A stretch of DNA of 42,532 bases from assembly GCA_030145385.1 (NCBI GenBank), contig JAQYVU010000034.1, positions 1 to 42,532 of the forward strand, given 5' to 3'. Every line of letters starts with the position of its first letter. The first letter of the stretch is position 1. The notes beneath the pieces were generated by a model. It made no database searches. It saw only the letters and a program-made list of their open reading frames with translations, and was not told the origin of the DNA. A program made the translations under genes and the position numbers. Source of the stretch: Desulfococcaceae bacterium (GTDB lineage Bacteria > Desulfobacterota > Desulfobacteria > Desulfobacterales > Desulfosalsimonadaceae). Below are positions 9,908 through 19,156 of the stretch, in pieces.

Positions 9908-10528
9908 ATGATCGCATACCTTGAAGGAACCCTTTTAAAAAAAGAAGAGGATCGTATTATTCTGCTGGCCAATCAGGTGGGGTATGAGGTGCTTGTTCCC
10001 TTATTTGTAATGGAGACAATCAACGTAAAGTCTGTCGGTGATACGGTTTCGCTGTTTATCTATTATCACCAGACTGAACGGCAGCCCAAGCCGGTATTAA
10101 TCGGGTTTCACCTTGAGGCGGAACGTGAATTTTTCCAGATGTTTATTTCCGTAGAGGCCATTGGCCCCCTTAAGGCGATCAAGGCGTTGAACCTGTCGGT
10201 TCGTGATATTGCCCGTGCCATTGAATCCAAAAATCTGGAAGCATTGAAGCGCTTAAACGGTATTGGGGACCGTACGGCCAGGAAAATCATTGCAACCCTG
10301 CAGGGTAAAATGGGTAAATTCGGATTGATCCGGGATGAAGAATCTGACACACCATTGCCATCTGAAGACTTTGTTGATCAGGTCATCGGCGTTCTGGTGG
10401 ATCAGCTGGGTCATAAGATGCCGGAAGCCAAACTGATGGTCCGGGCGGCGATGAAACGCAAGCCGTTGATTTCAAATCCGGAAGACCTTTTTGACGAAGT
10501 ATATCGGGGCGAAATGCTAAATGAGTGA
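9908..10528 (+). CDS. ruvA: Holliday junction DNA helicase subunit RuvA
   Basis: A 206-aa RuvA, the tetrameric junction-binding subunit of the branch-migration complex. An OB-fold N-terminal domain ([10 protein letters not shown], residues 1-65) is followed by helix-hairpin-helix segments (about 70-135, with [10 protein letters not shown] and [19 protein letters not shown]) and a C-terminal RuvB-binding domain (about 155-206). Its stop overlaps the ruvB start by 8 nt, so translation is coupled. Confidence 0.96.
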   Translation: MIAYLEGTLLKKEEDRIILLANQVGYEVLVPLFVMETINVKSVGDTVSLFIYYHQTERQPKPVLIGFHLEAEREFFQMFISVEAIGPLKAIKALNLSVRDIARAIESKNLEALKRLNGIGDRTARKIIATLQGKMGKFGLIRDEESDTPLPSEDFVDQVIGVLVDQLGHKMPEAKLMVRAAMKRKPLISNPEDLFDEVYRGEMLNE

Positions 10529-11555
10529 TGATATTCTTTCATATTCATCCGAGCAACAGGGGATTCTTACCAGTGCCACGCTCCCTATAGATCAGGAACC
10601 GGAAATTATATCACTCCGTCCGGAACGTCTGCATGAGTATATTGGACAGTCCGAGGTTTTGGAGACGCTGGAGATTGCCATTGAAGCAACCAAACAGCGG
10701 GGGGAGGCGCTCGAGCATGTATTGTTTCACGGGCCGCCGGGACTTGGAAAAACAACCCTTGCCCATATCATAGCCAATGAGATGAATACCAAACTGGTGG
10801 TGACTTCCGGGCCGGCCCTTGAAAAAGGGGGGGATCTTATCGGAATGCTGACCCATCTGGAAACCGGTGACGTCCTGTTTATTGATGAAATCCATCGTAT
10901 CCCCAAAGCGGTCGAAGAATTACTGTATCCGGCCATGGAAGATTTTTCCATAGATTTTATTTTTGACAAAGGGATACATGCAAGAAGCCATCGGTTTCAA
11001 TTAAAGCAATTTACGCTGGTGGGGGCAACCACCCGTGTCGGATTGTTGTCCGCGCCGTTAAGGGATCGATTCGGTCTCTTTCGGAGTCTTGATTTCTACA
11101 ATACCCAAGACCTGGAAACAATTGTCAGACGTTCTGCGGCATTGCTGAACCTGAAAATTGACAGCGGCGGGGCAATGTCACTGGCCAGGCGGTCCCGCGG
11201 GACACCGAGAATCGTAAACCGCTTGTTAAAGCGGGCCAGGGATTATGCCCAGGTGCGTGCTGACGGCAGAATCAGCAAAAAGACGGTTACGGAGGCGCTG
11301 GGCCTGGAGGGGGTTGACGAAGTCGGATTGACGTCCCTTGATCGCCGTTATTTAAGGACGGTCATCAACTATTATAATGGGGGACCGGTCGGAATTGAGG
11401 CTGTTGCTGCAACGCTTCAGGAAGAATCTGATACTTTAGTGGATGTGGTTGAACCCTTTTTATTAAAAATCGGATTTATCATGCGAACTGCGGCCGGCCG
11501 GCGTGCCTCTGATATGGCTTACAATCATCTTGGGCTGGAAAAAACGTCAGCATAA
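10521..11555 (+). CDS. ruvB: Holliday junction DNA helicase motor RuvB
   Basis: A 344-aa AAA+ ATPase that drives branch migration with RuvA. Walker [10 protein letters not shown] is at residues 71-79, Walker B FIDEIHR near 120-126 and the sensor-1 region VGATTRVG near 168. The C-terminal winged helix (about 265-335) includes [16 protein letters not shown]. The start overlaps ruvA. The next gene begins immediately after the stop codon. Confidence 0.97.
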   Translation: MSDDILSYSSEQQGILTSATLPIDQEPEIISLRPERLHEYIGQSEVLETLEIAIEATKQRGEALEHVLFHGPPGLGKTTLAHIIANEMNTKLVVTSGPALEKGGDLIGMLTHLETGDVLFIDEIHRIPKAVEELLYPAMEDFSIDFIFDKGIHARSHRFQLKQFTLVGATTRVGLLSAPLRDRFGLFRSLDFYNTQDLETIVRRSAALLNLKIDSGGAMSLARRSRGTPRIVNRLLKRARDYAQVRADGRISKKTVTEALGLEGVDEVGLTSLDRRYLRTVINYYNGGPVGIEAVAATLQEESDTLVDVVEPFLLKIGFIMRTAAGRRASDMAYNHLGLEKTSA

Positions 11556-12362
11556 ATGATTACCCTTATCTCAGATTTCGGTACTTCCGACCCTTATGTC
11601 GGGATCATGAAGGGCGTGATATTATCAAAGGATCCGTCCGCCGTAATTGTCGATATCACCCATGAAATTGCGCCCCAGGATGTTGCAGAAGCAGCGTATG
11701 CCATTTATTCCGCTTACCGGTATTTCCCGCCGGGTTCAATCCATGTTTTAGTGGTTGACCCGGGGGTGGGGAGTCATCGCGCCATTATAGCGGTATCAAT
11801 GGCAGGATATTACTTTCTGGCACCGGATAACGGCGTGCTGAGTCTTGTTCTGGAGTCAGGCAACGTTGATTTTATCACAACCGTTGAAAATGACAGTTAT
11901 TTTCTCAAGCCTGTCAGCCGGACGTTTCATGGGCGGGATATTTTCGCGCCGGTTGCCGGCCATTTAAGCAACGGATTACCGATTGATCGCTTAGGTTCTG
12001 AAATTAAAACGGATAATGCGGTGCATCTGGAGTTGCCGATGCCGTATCAGTCACAAACCGGCGAAATTGCGGGGACTGTCATTAATGTTGACCGGTTTGG
12101 AAATTTAATAACAAATATTGATCATCCTTTTATTCAAAAAACATTCGGTTTAGTAAGTGAGCGTGATTTGAATATCTCGATTGGCACTCATCAGATTGCC
12201 GGCTTGTCCGCCTGTTACGAGGATGCCGGGTCGCAGTCGTTATTGGCAATTGTCGGAAGCATGGGATTTATTGAAATTTCAGTAAATTGTGGGAGTGCAT
12301 CGGAGTTTTGCAAACAAACAAGAGGAAGCGTTGTCTCAATTACCGCGGTTGACAGGAAGTGA
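11556..12362 (+). CDS. SAM hydroxide adenosyltransferase (DUF62 family)
   Basis: A 268-aa member of the DUF62/chlorinase-fluorinase family, whose typical members hydrolyse S-adenosylmethionine to adenosine and methionine. Diagnostic segments are ITLISDFGTSDPYVGIMKG at the N-terminus, DITHEIAPQDV (about 35-45), VVDPGVGSHR (about 66-75), APDNGVLS, HGRDIFAPVAGHL and NVDRFGNLITNI. It starts at the base after the ruvB stop, so it is co-transcribed with ruvCAB. Its physiological role is unclear and no halogenase-specific feature was identified. Confidence 0.9.
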   Translation: MITLISDFGTSDPYVGIMKGVILSKDPSAVIVDITHEIAPQDVAEAAYAIYSAYRYFPPGSIHVLVVDPGVGSHRAIIAVSMAGYYFLAPDNGVLSLVLESGNVDFITTVENDSYFLKPVSRTFHGRDIFAPVAGHLSNGLPIDRLGSEIKTDNAVHLELPMPYQSQTGEIAGTVINVDRFGNLITNIDHPFIQKTFGLVSERDLNISIGTHQIAGLSACYEDAGSQSLLAIVGSMGFIEISVNCGSASEFCKQTRGSVVSITAVDRK

Positions 12363-12711
12363 TGGATTTTGCCGGATTATTTTACATTTATAAACAGACG
12401 GTTGAATTTGTCAAATGTTGTATGCGCAAAATCAGTGTTGCTTTTTTTGATTTGCCGGCGCATGGTATAAATATCTGTCAGAAAAAACTTGACTTCAACC
12501 TCTAAAAACGTCATGTAATAGTTTTTTTAAGATTGAATTGTCAAATAGGCCAGCATTTAAGAATACCATCTATATTCAAAAACGATATTCGTGCCAATTA
12601 AGATGGACATGCCGGTGATGAACTGTCTGAAAATAATTCAGTTTTCTCTTGACATCCGGATGAATTTTAATTAATTATCACGAATTAAATTTTTGACAGG
12701 AGTTATATACA
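12363..12711 (+). promoter_or_regulatory. rplM leader with promoter
   Basis: These 349 bases contain no gene. A -35 TTGACA (12649-12654) and -10 TAATTA (12672-12677) with a 17-base spacer lie about 35 bases before the rplM start. Further upstream a short motif, TTGAAT(T)TGTCAAAT, occurs twice in direct orientation (12402-12416 and 12533-12546); this may be chance. A ribosomal-protein autoregulatory leader is possible but no known L13 leader was recognised. Confidence 0.5.
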
Positions 12712-13158
12712 GTGAAGAAATATACTTACAGTGCCAAACGGGGCGATATTCAGGAAAAATGGTGGGTTGTGGATGCTGAAGGGATGGTTCTCGGACGTCT
12801 GGCCAGTGTTGTGGCGGCAAGATTAAGAGGAAAACATAATCCCCTGTTCACCCCTCATGTGGATTGCGGTGATTTTATTGTTGTGGTTAATGCGGATAAA
12901 ATTGTTTTAACCGGCAGAAAATTAAAGCAGAAAATGTATTATCACCATAGCGGATATATCGGCGGCTTAAAAGAAATAACTGCTGAAAAGCTGCTTGAAA
13001 AAAGACCTGAAGACCTTATCCGGTTTGCAGTTAAAGGCATGCTTCCTAAAAATTCATTGGGCCGTTCAATGTTCAGCAAGTTGAAGGTATATGCCGGTAG
13101 CGAACACCCGCATAAAGCCCAACAACCACAAGTTTTTGACGTGAAAGCAAGTATTTAA
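12712..13158 (+). CDS. rplM: 50S ribosomal protein L13
   Basis: A 148-aa large-subunit protein, normal length. Recognised from [16 protein letters not shown] near the N-terminus, the central RGKHNP....[12 protein letters not shown] and the C-terminal LRVYAG-like segment [16 protein letters not shown]. The start codon is GTG at 12712, fixed by CAGGAG about 10 bases upstream. rpsI follows 41 nt downstream, the near-universal pairing. Confidence 0.97.
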   Translation: MKKYTYSAKRGDIQEKWWVVDAEGMVLGRLASVVAARLRGKHNPLFTPHVDCGDFIVVVNADKIVLTGRKLKQKMYYHHSGYIGGLKEITAEKLLEKRPEDLIRFAVKGMLPKNSLGRSMFSKLKVYAGSEHPHKAQQPQVFDVKASI

Positions 13159-13199
13159 ATATTATTTAATTTAATCATTATATTGGAGCAAAGCGTTTA

Positions 13200-13595
13200 A
13201 TGGGACAAGAAAATATTTACTATGCAACCGGAAGGCGTAAAACTGCTGTTGCACGAACATGGCTGAAACCCGGAAAGGGCGAGATTATTATCAATAACAA
13301 GCCCATGGATGAATATTTCAGAGTGGATTCCGCAAAGCAGATTACAGCACAACCCCTTGAGTTGACCAACACAGTGGGTGAATTTGATATTCGAGTCACT
13401 GTAAAAGGCGGCGGAACAGTGGGACAGGCCGGAGCCGTCCGTCATGGTATTACTCAGGCCCTTTTTCTGCTTAACCCTGATTTTCGAGCAGTTTTGAAAA
13501 GAGCGGGTTTTGTAAAGCGCGATCCGCGAAAGAAAGAACGAAAGAAATACGGTCAAAAAGGCGCCCGCGCAAGATTCCAGTTCTCAAAACGTTAA
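13200..13595 (+). CDS. rpsI: 30S ribosomal protein S9
   Basis: A 131-aa small-subunit protein, full length. Diagnostic are [13 protein letters not shown] near the N-terminus, [17 protein letters not shown] in the middle and the conserved basic tail [16 protein letters not shown], whose final Lys/Arg reach the tRNA sites. TTGGAG is the ribosome binding site. Co-transcribed with rplM. Confidence 0.97.
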   Translation: MGQENIYYATGRRKTAVARTWLKPGKGEIIINNKPMDEYFRVDSAKQITAQPLELTNTVGEFDIRVTVKGGGTVGQAGAVRHGITQALFLLNPDFRAVLKRAGFVKRDPRKKERKKYGQKGARARFQFSKR

Positions 13596-13620
13596 AATAT
13601 ATTTGTTCAATAAATATTTT

Positions 13621-13667
13621 AAGGGGATCCGGCATTTGCTGCTGCCGGTCCCCTTTTTTATTTTTTT
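13621..13667 (+). terminator. Rho-independent terminator after rpsI
   Basis: The stem pairs GGGGA-t-CCGGCA (13623-13634) with TGCCGG-TCCCC (13643-13653), with one bulged base, and runs into T-rich sequence (13654-13667). Confidence 0.9.
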
Positions 13668-13880
13668 GCTAAAATGACTTTATTCCTGTCCTTGTCGTAA
13701 CTTTTCTGTTTTCCTGCCTCTTCCCCGCCTTTGGTGGATGAAAATCAATGCGCATTCATTTTGGTGTCCTTTTTTCTATTCCTTTTTCCTTTTGCCTTAT
13801 AGTAGCGTCCCTGGATGTTTGTATTGCTGGGCTTATCTTATCAGAACGATCAGAGCAAGTCTGCCGGGAAAATCGTTATC

Positions 13881-16019
13881 TCAATTTTTCATGAATTGAT
13901 TGCCTGAGAGCACTTTATTCCGTCCTGAATTTTTGGCTGCATAAAGGGCATTGTCGGCATCTTTTATAAGTACTTCGGGCGAAAGGCTTTGACTGGGTAC
14001 CATTGTTGATACGCCGAGACTTAATGTGATAAAAGGAGCGGATGCCACGGATGATGCCTTATTTGGGATTTTGAGTTGCTCAATAGCCTTTCGGGCCGAT
14101 TCCGCAATTTTGAGTGCACCATGCAGATCTGTGTTCGGCATGATGATGGCAAATTCTTCTCCTCCGTACCGCGCAACCACATCGACAGATCGCTTTACTG
14201 TTTTTGTGATAGCATCTGCAATGGAACGCAGGCACCTGTCGCCGTTTTGATGTCCATATGTATCATTATATGATTTAAAGCAGTCCACATCGCACATAAT
14301 CAAAGACAATGGCAGGCCTTCACGTTTAAGGCGGTTCCACTCATTATTCAGCTTTTCATTAAACTGCCGTCTGTTTGCCACCTGGGTCAGCTCATCAATG
14401 ACCGCCAAAAGCCTTAAACGTTCATGCGCTTCCTGAAGTGCGGCTTCCGCCTGTTTACGTTTTGTAATGTCAAAAAAGGATACAATGCTGCTTTTCTGGC
14501 CCTGAGGGGTATAAATTTTCATTACAACATGTTTCAGGTTCCGGTCTTTATCGACAAGCAGACATTCGTATTCGGTCGGCAGCGGAAGGCTTCTTTCTTT
14601 CTGTTTAGCATGAAACCGACGGATTCTATATAGATTTTTACGTTCAATGAATTCACTTAAGCGTTTTATACCGGTAATTTTATTTTTTGAAAAACCGGTC
14701 AGTTCACAGAATTTGGAATTGACCATCGAAATGCGCAGGTTCTTTTCAACAAGGATGGTGGCAGTACCTGTATTTTCAAAAAGACTTCGGTATTGTTTTT
14801 GGCTTTGTGTCAGCAGGGAAGCGGTCTGGCGCAGCTTTTTGATGGATCGCATCAGGGCTGATTTCGCTTGCTTTCTTGACGTGATGTCTTCAATTGTGGC
14901 CATGATTCTTTCGTGCCAATGTGTGGTATTGAATCGAATAATGACATGCTTGATATTGTTGGACTTATCAACCAGCTTGCATTCGTATTCAGTAGGCGTT
15001 GTGCCGCCCATTTTCCGTCTTTTGGCATGAAACCGACGAATTCGTTTCAGGTCATCTTTATAAATTAAATCCGACAGCCTTTTTTTGTTGTACAATTCGC
15101 TTTTTAAATATTTAGTGAGGTCTAAAAATTTAGAATTAACCAAAGATATCAGCATATTGTCTTCGATAAGAACCATCGCGACACTGCTGTTGTCAAAAAT
15201 ATTGCGGTACCTTACCTCGCTTTTTTGAAGCGCCATTCCCAGTTGTTTTAATTTATAATTGTTAAGTTCAAGATGGGTGGAACGGTTTTCAGTTTCAGAC
15301 TGAATAGTGTCAATCCGGTGGATGAGAAAGTAAGCGTAAATCAACAGGAATGCGCACAGCAACAGAAAAATAAGTGAAAGTGAGTCAAATCCAAGAAGTC
15401 TTACGCGAATAATAAACACGAGCGGTGCCATCAGAACCGTTGATTGGAGCAGTGAACGGAAAGTGGTAAATCCATGCTGTATTCCGTTTCCGATAGCCGC
15501 GACAATTATCAGTAACATCATCGGGGCAGGAGCCGCCGGATCCAGCAACCATGCCAGGTGGGCGGTGGTTATATCCAGCTGGTTGGCGGATATCATGATT
15601 TTTTTTAAAAATCCGAATCGGTTTGCCATTCGGTAAAGATACAGGTGGTAGAACAGAAACAGCAGGCATGATAGAATAACAATAGAAAGGGGAACCATTA
15701 GCGGTGGCGAGTCGCTTGTGGTAAAGTAAAGGATGCTCATCAACGGCAGGCTTAATCTTGCAATTAACTGTAAATCCGGGGCATTTACACGTATTAAATG
15801 CAGATTGAATCCGGGGCGTTTTTTATTGTCTGCCAGTTCAATACTGCTTAAATCCACCACCGTATCGTGTTCGGGAAAATCTAAAACAATACTTTCAAAG
15901 TCCACTAACGGACTTTCCGGGGAATCATTTATGTTCAGAGGTGTTTGCACTATAGAGCGTATGCCTGCATGTTTAAATATTAATTTTTTAATTTTCCCGA
16001 AAAAACAGGAACTTGTCAA
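13881..16019 (-). CDS. Membrane-bound PAS-PAS diguanylate cyclase
   Basis: A 712-aa predicted cyclic di-GMP synthase. An unrecognised N-terminal stretch (1-80) precedes a membrane module with about six hydrophobic segments (about 85-235). Two PAS domains (about 270-380 and 409-520) follow, then a GGDEF domain (about 535-705) with catalytic GGEEF at 619-623. An RxxD inhibitory site (RSVD, 610-613) suggests product feedback. The two PAS domains share near-identical segments (RIRRFHAK, PTEYEC.LVDK), indicating internal duplication. The start is uncertain: the open frame begins at a TTG (16019) with no clear ribosome binding site, and the first ATG lies far inside the membrane module. Monocistronic and divergent from the transporter genes. 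Confidence 0.86.
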   Translation of the reverse strand: MTSSCFFGKIKKLIFKHAGIRSIVQTPLNINDSPESPLVDFESIVLDFPEHDTVVDLSSIELADNKKRPGFNLHLIRVNAPDLQLIARLSLPLMSILYFTTSDSPPLMVPLSIVILSCLLFLFYHLYLYRMANRFGFLKKIMISANQLDITTAHLAWLLDPAAPAPMMLLIIVAAIGNGIQHGFTTFRSLLQSTVLMAPLVFIIRVRLLGFDSLSLIFLLLCAFLLIYAYFLIHRIDTIQSETENRSTHLELNNYKLKQLGMALQKSEVRYRNIFDNSSVAMVLIEDNMLISLVNSKFLDLTKYLKSELYNKKRLSDLIYKDDLKRIRRFHAKRRKMGGTTPTEYECKLVDKSNNIKHVIIRFNTTHWHERIMATIEDITSRKQAKSALMRSIKKLRQTASLLTQSQKQYRSLFENTGTATILVEKNLRISMVNSKFCELTGFSKNKITGIKRLSEFIERKNLYRIRRFHAKQKERSLPLPTEYECLLVDKDRNLKHVVMKIYTPQGQKSSIVSFFDITKRKQAEAALQEAHERLRLLAVIDELTQVANRRQFNEKLNNEWNRLKREGLPLSLIMCDVDCFKSYNDTYGHQNGDRCLRSIADAITKTVKRSVDVVARYGGEEFAIIMPNTDLHGALKIAESARKAIEQLKIPNKASSVASAPFITLSLGVSTMVPSQSLSPEVLIKDADNALYAAKNSGRNKVLSGNQFMKN

Positions 16020-16124
16020 TAAAAATGATTAATGTGCGCTATGCTGATTCAGCAAAGTATATGAAACAATAGTCTTAACGTACGAGGTATTAAATTTATT
16101 ATTTTTAATTGATTTCCATATTGC

Positions 16125-16151
16125 TTGATAATAAGTGGATTATTATATAAT
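16125..16151 (+). promoter_or_regulatory. Candidate promoter of the Yej-like transporter operon
   Basis: A -35-like TTGATA (16125-16130) and a perfect -10 TATAAT (16146-16151) are separated by 15 bases, shorter than ideal. They lie about 75 bases before the first permease gene in the divergent intergenic region. Confidence 0.4.
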
Positions 16152-16225
16152 AAAAATAGGTAAATCACGTCAAAACTGCCTTTTTTCATAATAACCTGAA
16201 CATTTAATACGATGGTTAAGGAATC

Positions 16226-17269
16226 ATGGAACGGCTGGATTATTTTCTTAAACGTTTATTGTTGATTATTCCAACATTTATCGGAATTACCGTTTTATGT
16301 TTTTTGGTTATTCAGTTTGTCCCGGGCGGACCAGTGGAACAGGCGATCATGCAAATGAAAGGCATCGGAAGCGGTGAAATAAGCACGGGTGCGGGTTCCG
16401 CCCAATCGATTACACAACGGCAGAGAAAACAAATCGAAGCGTATTACGGGTTTGATCAGCCGTTTTACAAACGATACTGGAAATGGCTGGTCAATGATCG
16501 CATCGGCATGAAAATGCCGTCATACAAATTCCCCAATAAAACAGCCTGGCAGCTGATCAAAGAAAGATTTAAAGTATCCTTGATTTTCGGGGTAACCGGT
16601 TTTTTCCTGTCCTATCTTGTATGCATTCCCTTAGGGATTTTCAAGGCTCTTCGTCATAATACAATGTTTGATATGGTTTCAAGCATCATTGTATTCGTAG
16701 GTTATGCAATTCCGGCATTTGCAATGGGCATGGTTCTTAAAATGCTTTTATGCGGAACTGTGGAAGGTATGTGGAATATATTTCCCATATCCGGTTTTCA
16801 TTCCGATGGATACATCGCGTTATCTGCAATGGGAAAGACAAAAGATATTTTCATGCACATGTTTCTGCCGGTTTTGTGCTATGTGATCGGAAATTTTGCC
16901 GTATTGACGCTTCTGATGAAAAATTCATTAATCGAACAGATCAGCAAGGATTATATCCGAACAGTGGTTGCCAAGGGAGGGAGTTTTACACGGGCGGTGT
17001 GGGGGCATGCTTTCAGAAATGCCCTGATTCCCATTGCCACCGGCATGGGGGGGATACTGACCGTTATGTTTGCCGGATCGGTGATTATTGAGCAGGTGTT
17101 TGAAATTCCGGGCATGGGACGGTTGAGCTTAGAGGCGATCGTGGGACGGGATTATCCGGTATTCATGGGCATTCTTTCACTGACGTCCATTCTCGGATTG
17201 CTGGGAAATATTTTTTCCGATTTTTTATATGTGATAATCGATCCCCGGATCAATTTTCAGAAATCCTGA
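16226..17269 (+). CDS. yejB: Peptide ABC transporter permease, YejB-like
   Basis: A 347-aa inner membrane permease of the DppB/OppB family. It matches E. coli YejB in overall layout: the N-terminal membrane segment, the IQFVPGGPVEQAI motif, a long loop with YGFDQPFYKRYWKWL, then five further membrane segments. The EAA-type loop that contacts the ATPase (AKGGSFTRAVWGHAFRNALIP) and the terminal DPRINF are also present. Yej transporters import short peptides and microcin C-type compounds. AAGGA precedes the ATG. The partner permease starts 98 nt downstream. Confidence 0.9.
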   Translation: MERLDYFLKRLLLIIPTFIGITVLCFLVIQFVPGGPVEQAIMQMKGIGSGEISTGAGSAQSITQRQRKQIEAYYGFDQPFYKRYWKWLVNDRIGMKMPSYKFPNKTAWQLIKERFKVSLIFGVTGFFLSYLVCIPLGIFKALRHNTMFDMVSSIIVFVGYAIPAFAMGMVLKMLLCGTVEGMWNIFPISGFHSDGYIALSAMGKTKDIFMHMFLPVLCYVIGNFAVLTLLMKNSLIEQISKDYIRTVVAKGGSFTRAVWGHAFRNALIPIATGMGGILTVMFAGSVIIEQVFEIPGMGRLSLEAIVGRDYPVFMGILSLTSILGLLGNIFSDFLYVIIDPRINFQKS

Positions 17270-17367
17270 TTCCGATTAAAAATTAAAAGCTCTCAATATT
17301 TCATGAAATCCATGATTGATGGCCCGTAAAAAGTATCAGCCTTAACCCATAAATTTTTCATTGTCGA

Positions 17368-18963
17368 ATGAAGTTTAAAATATTTAAAAATCCGGTTGCC
17401 AAAAAGCGTTTTTTACGTTTCAAATCCATGAAGCGGGCTTTTTTTTCCTTGTGGATCATTGCTGTTTTATATGGTCTGAGCCTGTTTTCAGAGGTGTTGT
17501 GCAATAATGTACCGCTGTATGTTAAGTATAAGGGGCGGTCGTATTTTCCGGTGGTTAAATATTACTCGGAAAATGAGTTTACCGGCAGCGGCAGGCAAAC
17601 CCGGCCGGATTACCGGCTGTTAAGTCAATCCGACGCGTTTGCCGGCAATCCTGAAAATTACATGATTTTTCCCCTGATACCTTACAGTCCTTTAGAAAGC
17701 ATCAATCCCAAAGCAATTTATGTGCCGGATGAAGTTGAACTTAAGCTGACACTGGAGCCCCGGATCGGAACCGTTGATATTCAAAAAGACTTTACGGTTG
17801 TGCGGTCTGTGTCCCTGGGATCTTTTCTGACCGATTCCACCGAAACTATCCGGGGCGAAAACCTTGAAACATATTTTATTCTGCCGGATACACTGGAGCA
17901 AGCAATTGCCGTAAGGTTTGAAAACCAGAGTGCCGGATTTTCCGAATTTATGATCCAAACCCGTGCAGGTGAAAAAATTATTGCCTCATTGTCAACTTTT
18001 CGGCCGCGAAATAATCCGCCTCGTAAAATCAGGCTGACTTTAAAGGAAGTGGCCGACAGCAGAGCACCGCCGGAATCGATTGTTTTTGACCGGGCGCTTC
18101 AACCGGTTTTAGCCGGGGAAAGCATCTGGCACCGGATTGATGAAGATGAGGTGCGGATACTTTTGAGTTTTGTACAAACCAGATTTGATCAACCCGTTGA
18201 TGACTATCGTGTCGTCATCGACCATCGCCAATATACGGCTTTATTTCTTAAAGATGAAGTCCGGTTCCCGTACCCGCCGGTTAAAGGGCATCCCATGGGG
18301 ATTGACGGGGCAGGCAGGGATGTCCTTGCCCGTATTCTTTACGGCTTTAGAATATCTTTGACATTTGGGTTGATGCTGGTCGGCTGCTCCATGCTGATCG
18401 GTGTGATGGCCGGAGCGGTTCAGGGATATTATGCCGGTAAGCTGGATATCACGGCTCAGCGGATCATCGAAATCTGGAGTGCGCTTCCCTTTTTGTATGT
18501 GATGATTTTGATGGGATCCATATATGGGAGAAGTTTTATGCTGCTGTTAATCTGTTATGGATTATTTAACTGGGTGGGGATTTCTTATTATATTCGGGCG
18601 GAATTTTTAAGCCTGCGGAAAAGACCGTTTGTCGAGGCCGCCAAATGTATGGGCGTTCCCTCGTTTAAAATTATTTATAAACACATTCTTCCCAATGCCC
18701 TGGTTCCGGTGATAACTTTTTTCCCTTTCTTTCTTGTGGGGGCAATCGGTTCGCTGGCGGCACTTGATTATCTCGGATTCGGTTTGCCGCCGCCCACGCC
18801 GAGCTGGGGTGAACTTTTATTTCAGGCGCAGCAGTACCGCTGGGCCTGGTGGCTGATTCTTTATCCGTCACTGGCGCTGTTTTCCGTGATGCTGCTCGGC
18901 GTTTTTGTCGGAGAAGGAATTCGAAATGCTTATGACCCAAAACAATACAGCAGGCTTCAATAA
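17368..18963 (+). CDS. yejE: Peptide ABC transporter permease, YejE-like with extra periplasmic domain
   Basis: A 531-aa permease of the DppC/OppC family. The first 115 residues (KRAFFSLWIIAVLYGLSLFSE...RSYFPVVKYYSENEFTG) and the part from about residue 300 on (GIDGAGRDVLARILYGFRIS...LDYLGFGLPPPTPSWGELL) align by eye with E. coli YejE, which is about 340 residues. Between them lies an extra segment of about 180 residues (about 118-298) predicted to be periplasmic and rich in beta-like strands. Membrane segments: one near 24-42, five in the C-terminal half. The ATP-binding partner loop is EAAKCMGVPSFKIIYKHILPN. No good ribosome binding site precedes ATG 17368; ATG 17428 is an alternative that would shorten the cytoplasmic tail. 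Confidence 0.88.
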   Translation: MKFKIFKNPVAKKRFLRFKSMKRAFFSLWIIAVLYGLSLFSEVLCNNVPLYVKYKGRSYFPVVKYYSENEFTGSGRQTRPDYRLLSQSDAFAGNPENYMIFPLIPYSPLESINPKAIYVPDEVELKLTLEPRIGTVDIQKDFTVVRSVSLGSFLTDSTETIRGENLETYFILPDTLEQAIAVRFENQSAGFSEFMIQTRAGEKIIASLSTFRPRNNPPRKIRLTLKEVADSRAPPESIVFDRALQPVLAGESIWHRIDEDEVRILLSFVQTRFDQPVDDYRVVIDHRQYTALFLKDEVRFPYPPVKGHPMGIDGAGRDVLARILYGFRISLTFGLMLVGCSMLIGVMAGAVQGYYAGKLDITAQRIIEIWSALPFLYVMILMGSIYGRSFMLLLICYGLFNWVGISYYIRAEFLSLRKRPFVEAAKCMGVPSFKIIYKHILPNALVPVITFFPFFLVGAIGSLAALDYLGFGLPPPTPSWGELLFQAQQYRWAWWLILYPSLALFSVMLLGVFVGEGIRNAYDPKQYSRLQ

Positions 18964-19041
18964 GTCCTAAATCTATAGAACTTGAATGATTTTTTTAAGT
19001 ACGAAGCATGAGATTGATGGTGGCAATAACTTGTTGTGGGT

Positions 19042-19095
19042 TTCAGTGTTCAGGTTTCATTTTTATTTTCTGACACCTGAAACCTGAACACTGAA
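19042..19095. repeat. Perfect 18-bp inverted repeat between permease and ATPase genes
   Basis: An 18-base arm at 19042-19059 is perfectly complementary to 19078-19095, with an 18-nt spacer. It begins TTCAGTGTTCAGG. T-rich sequence follows on the plus strand (19096-19112), so it could also terminate or attenuate transcription, or protect the permease mRNA. It looks like an interspersed palindromic element rather than a gene-specific terminator. Confidence 0.75.
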
Positions 19096-19156
19096 TTTTC
19101 TGATGATTTTTTCATAATGATTCATGTTTTTTGTGAACTACAGTAAGCGGATGCAT

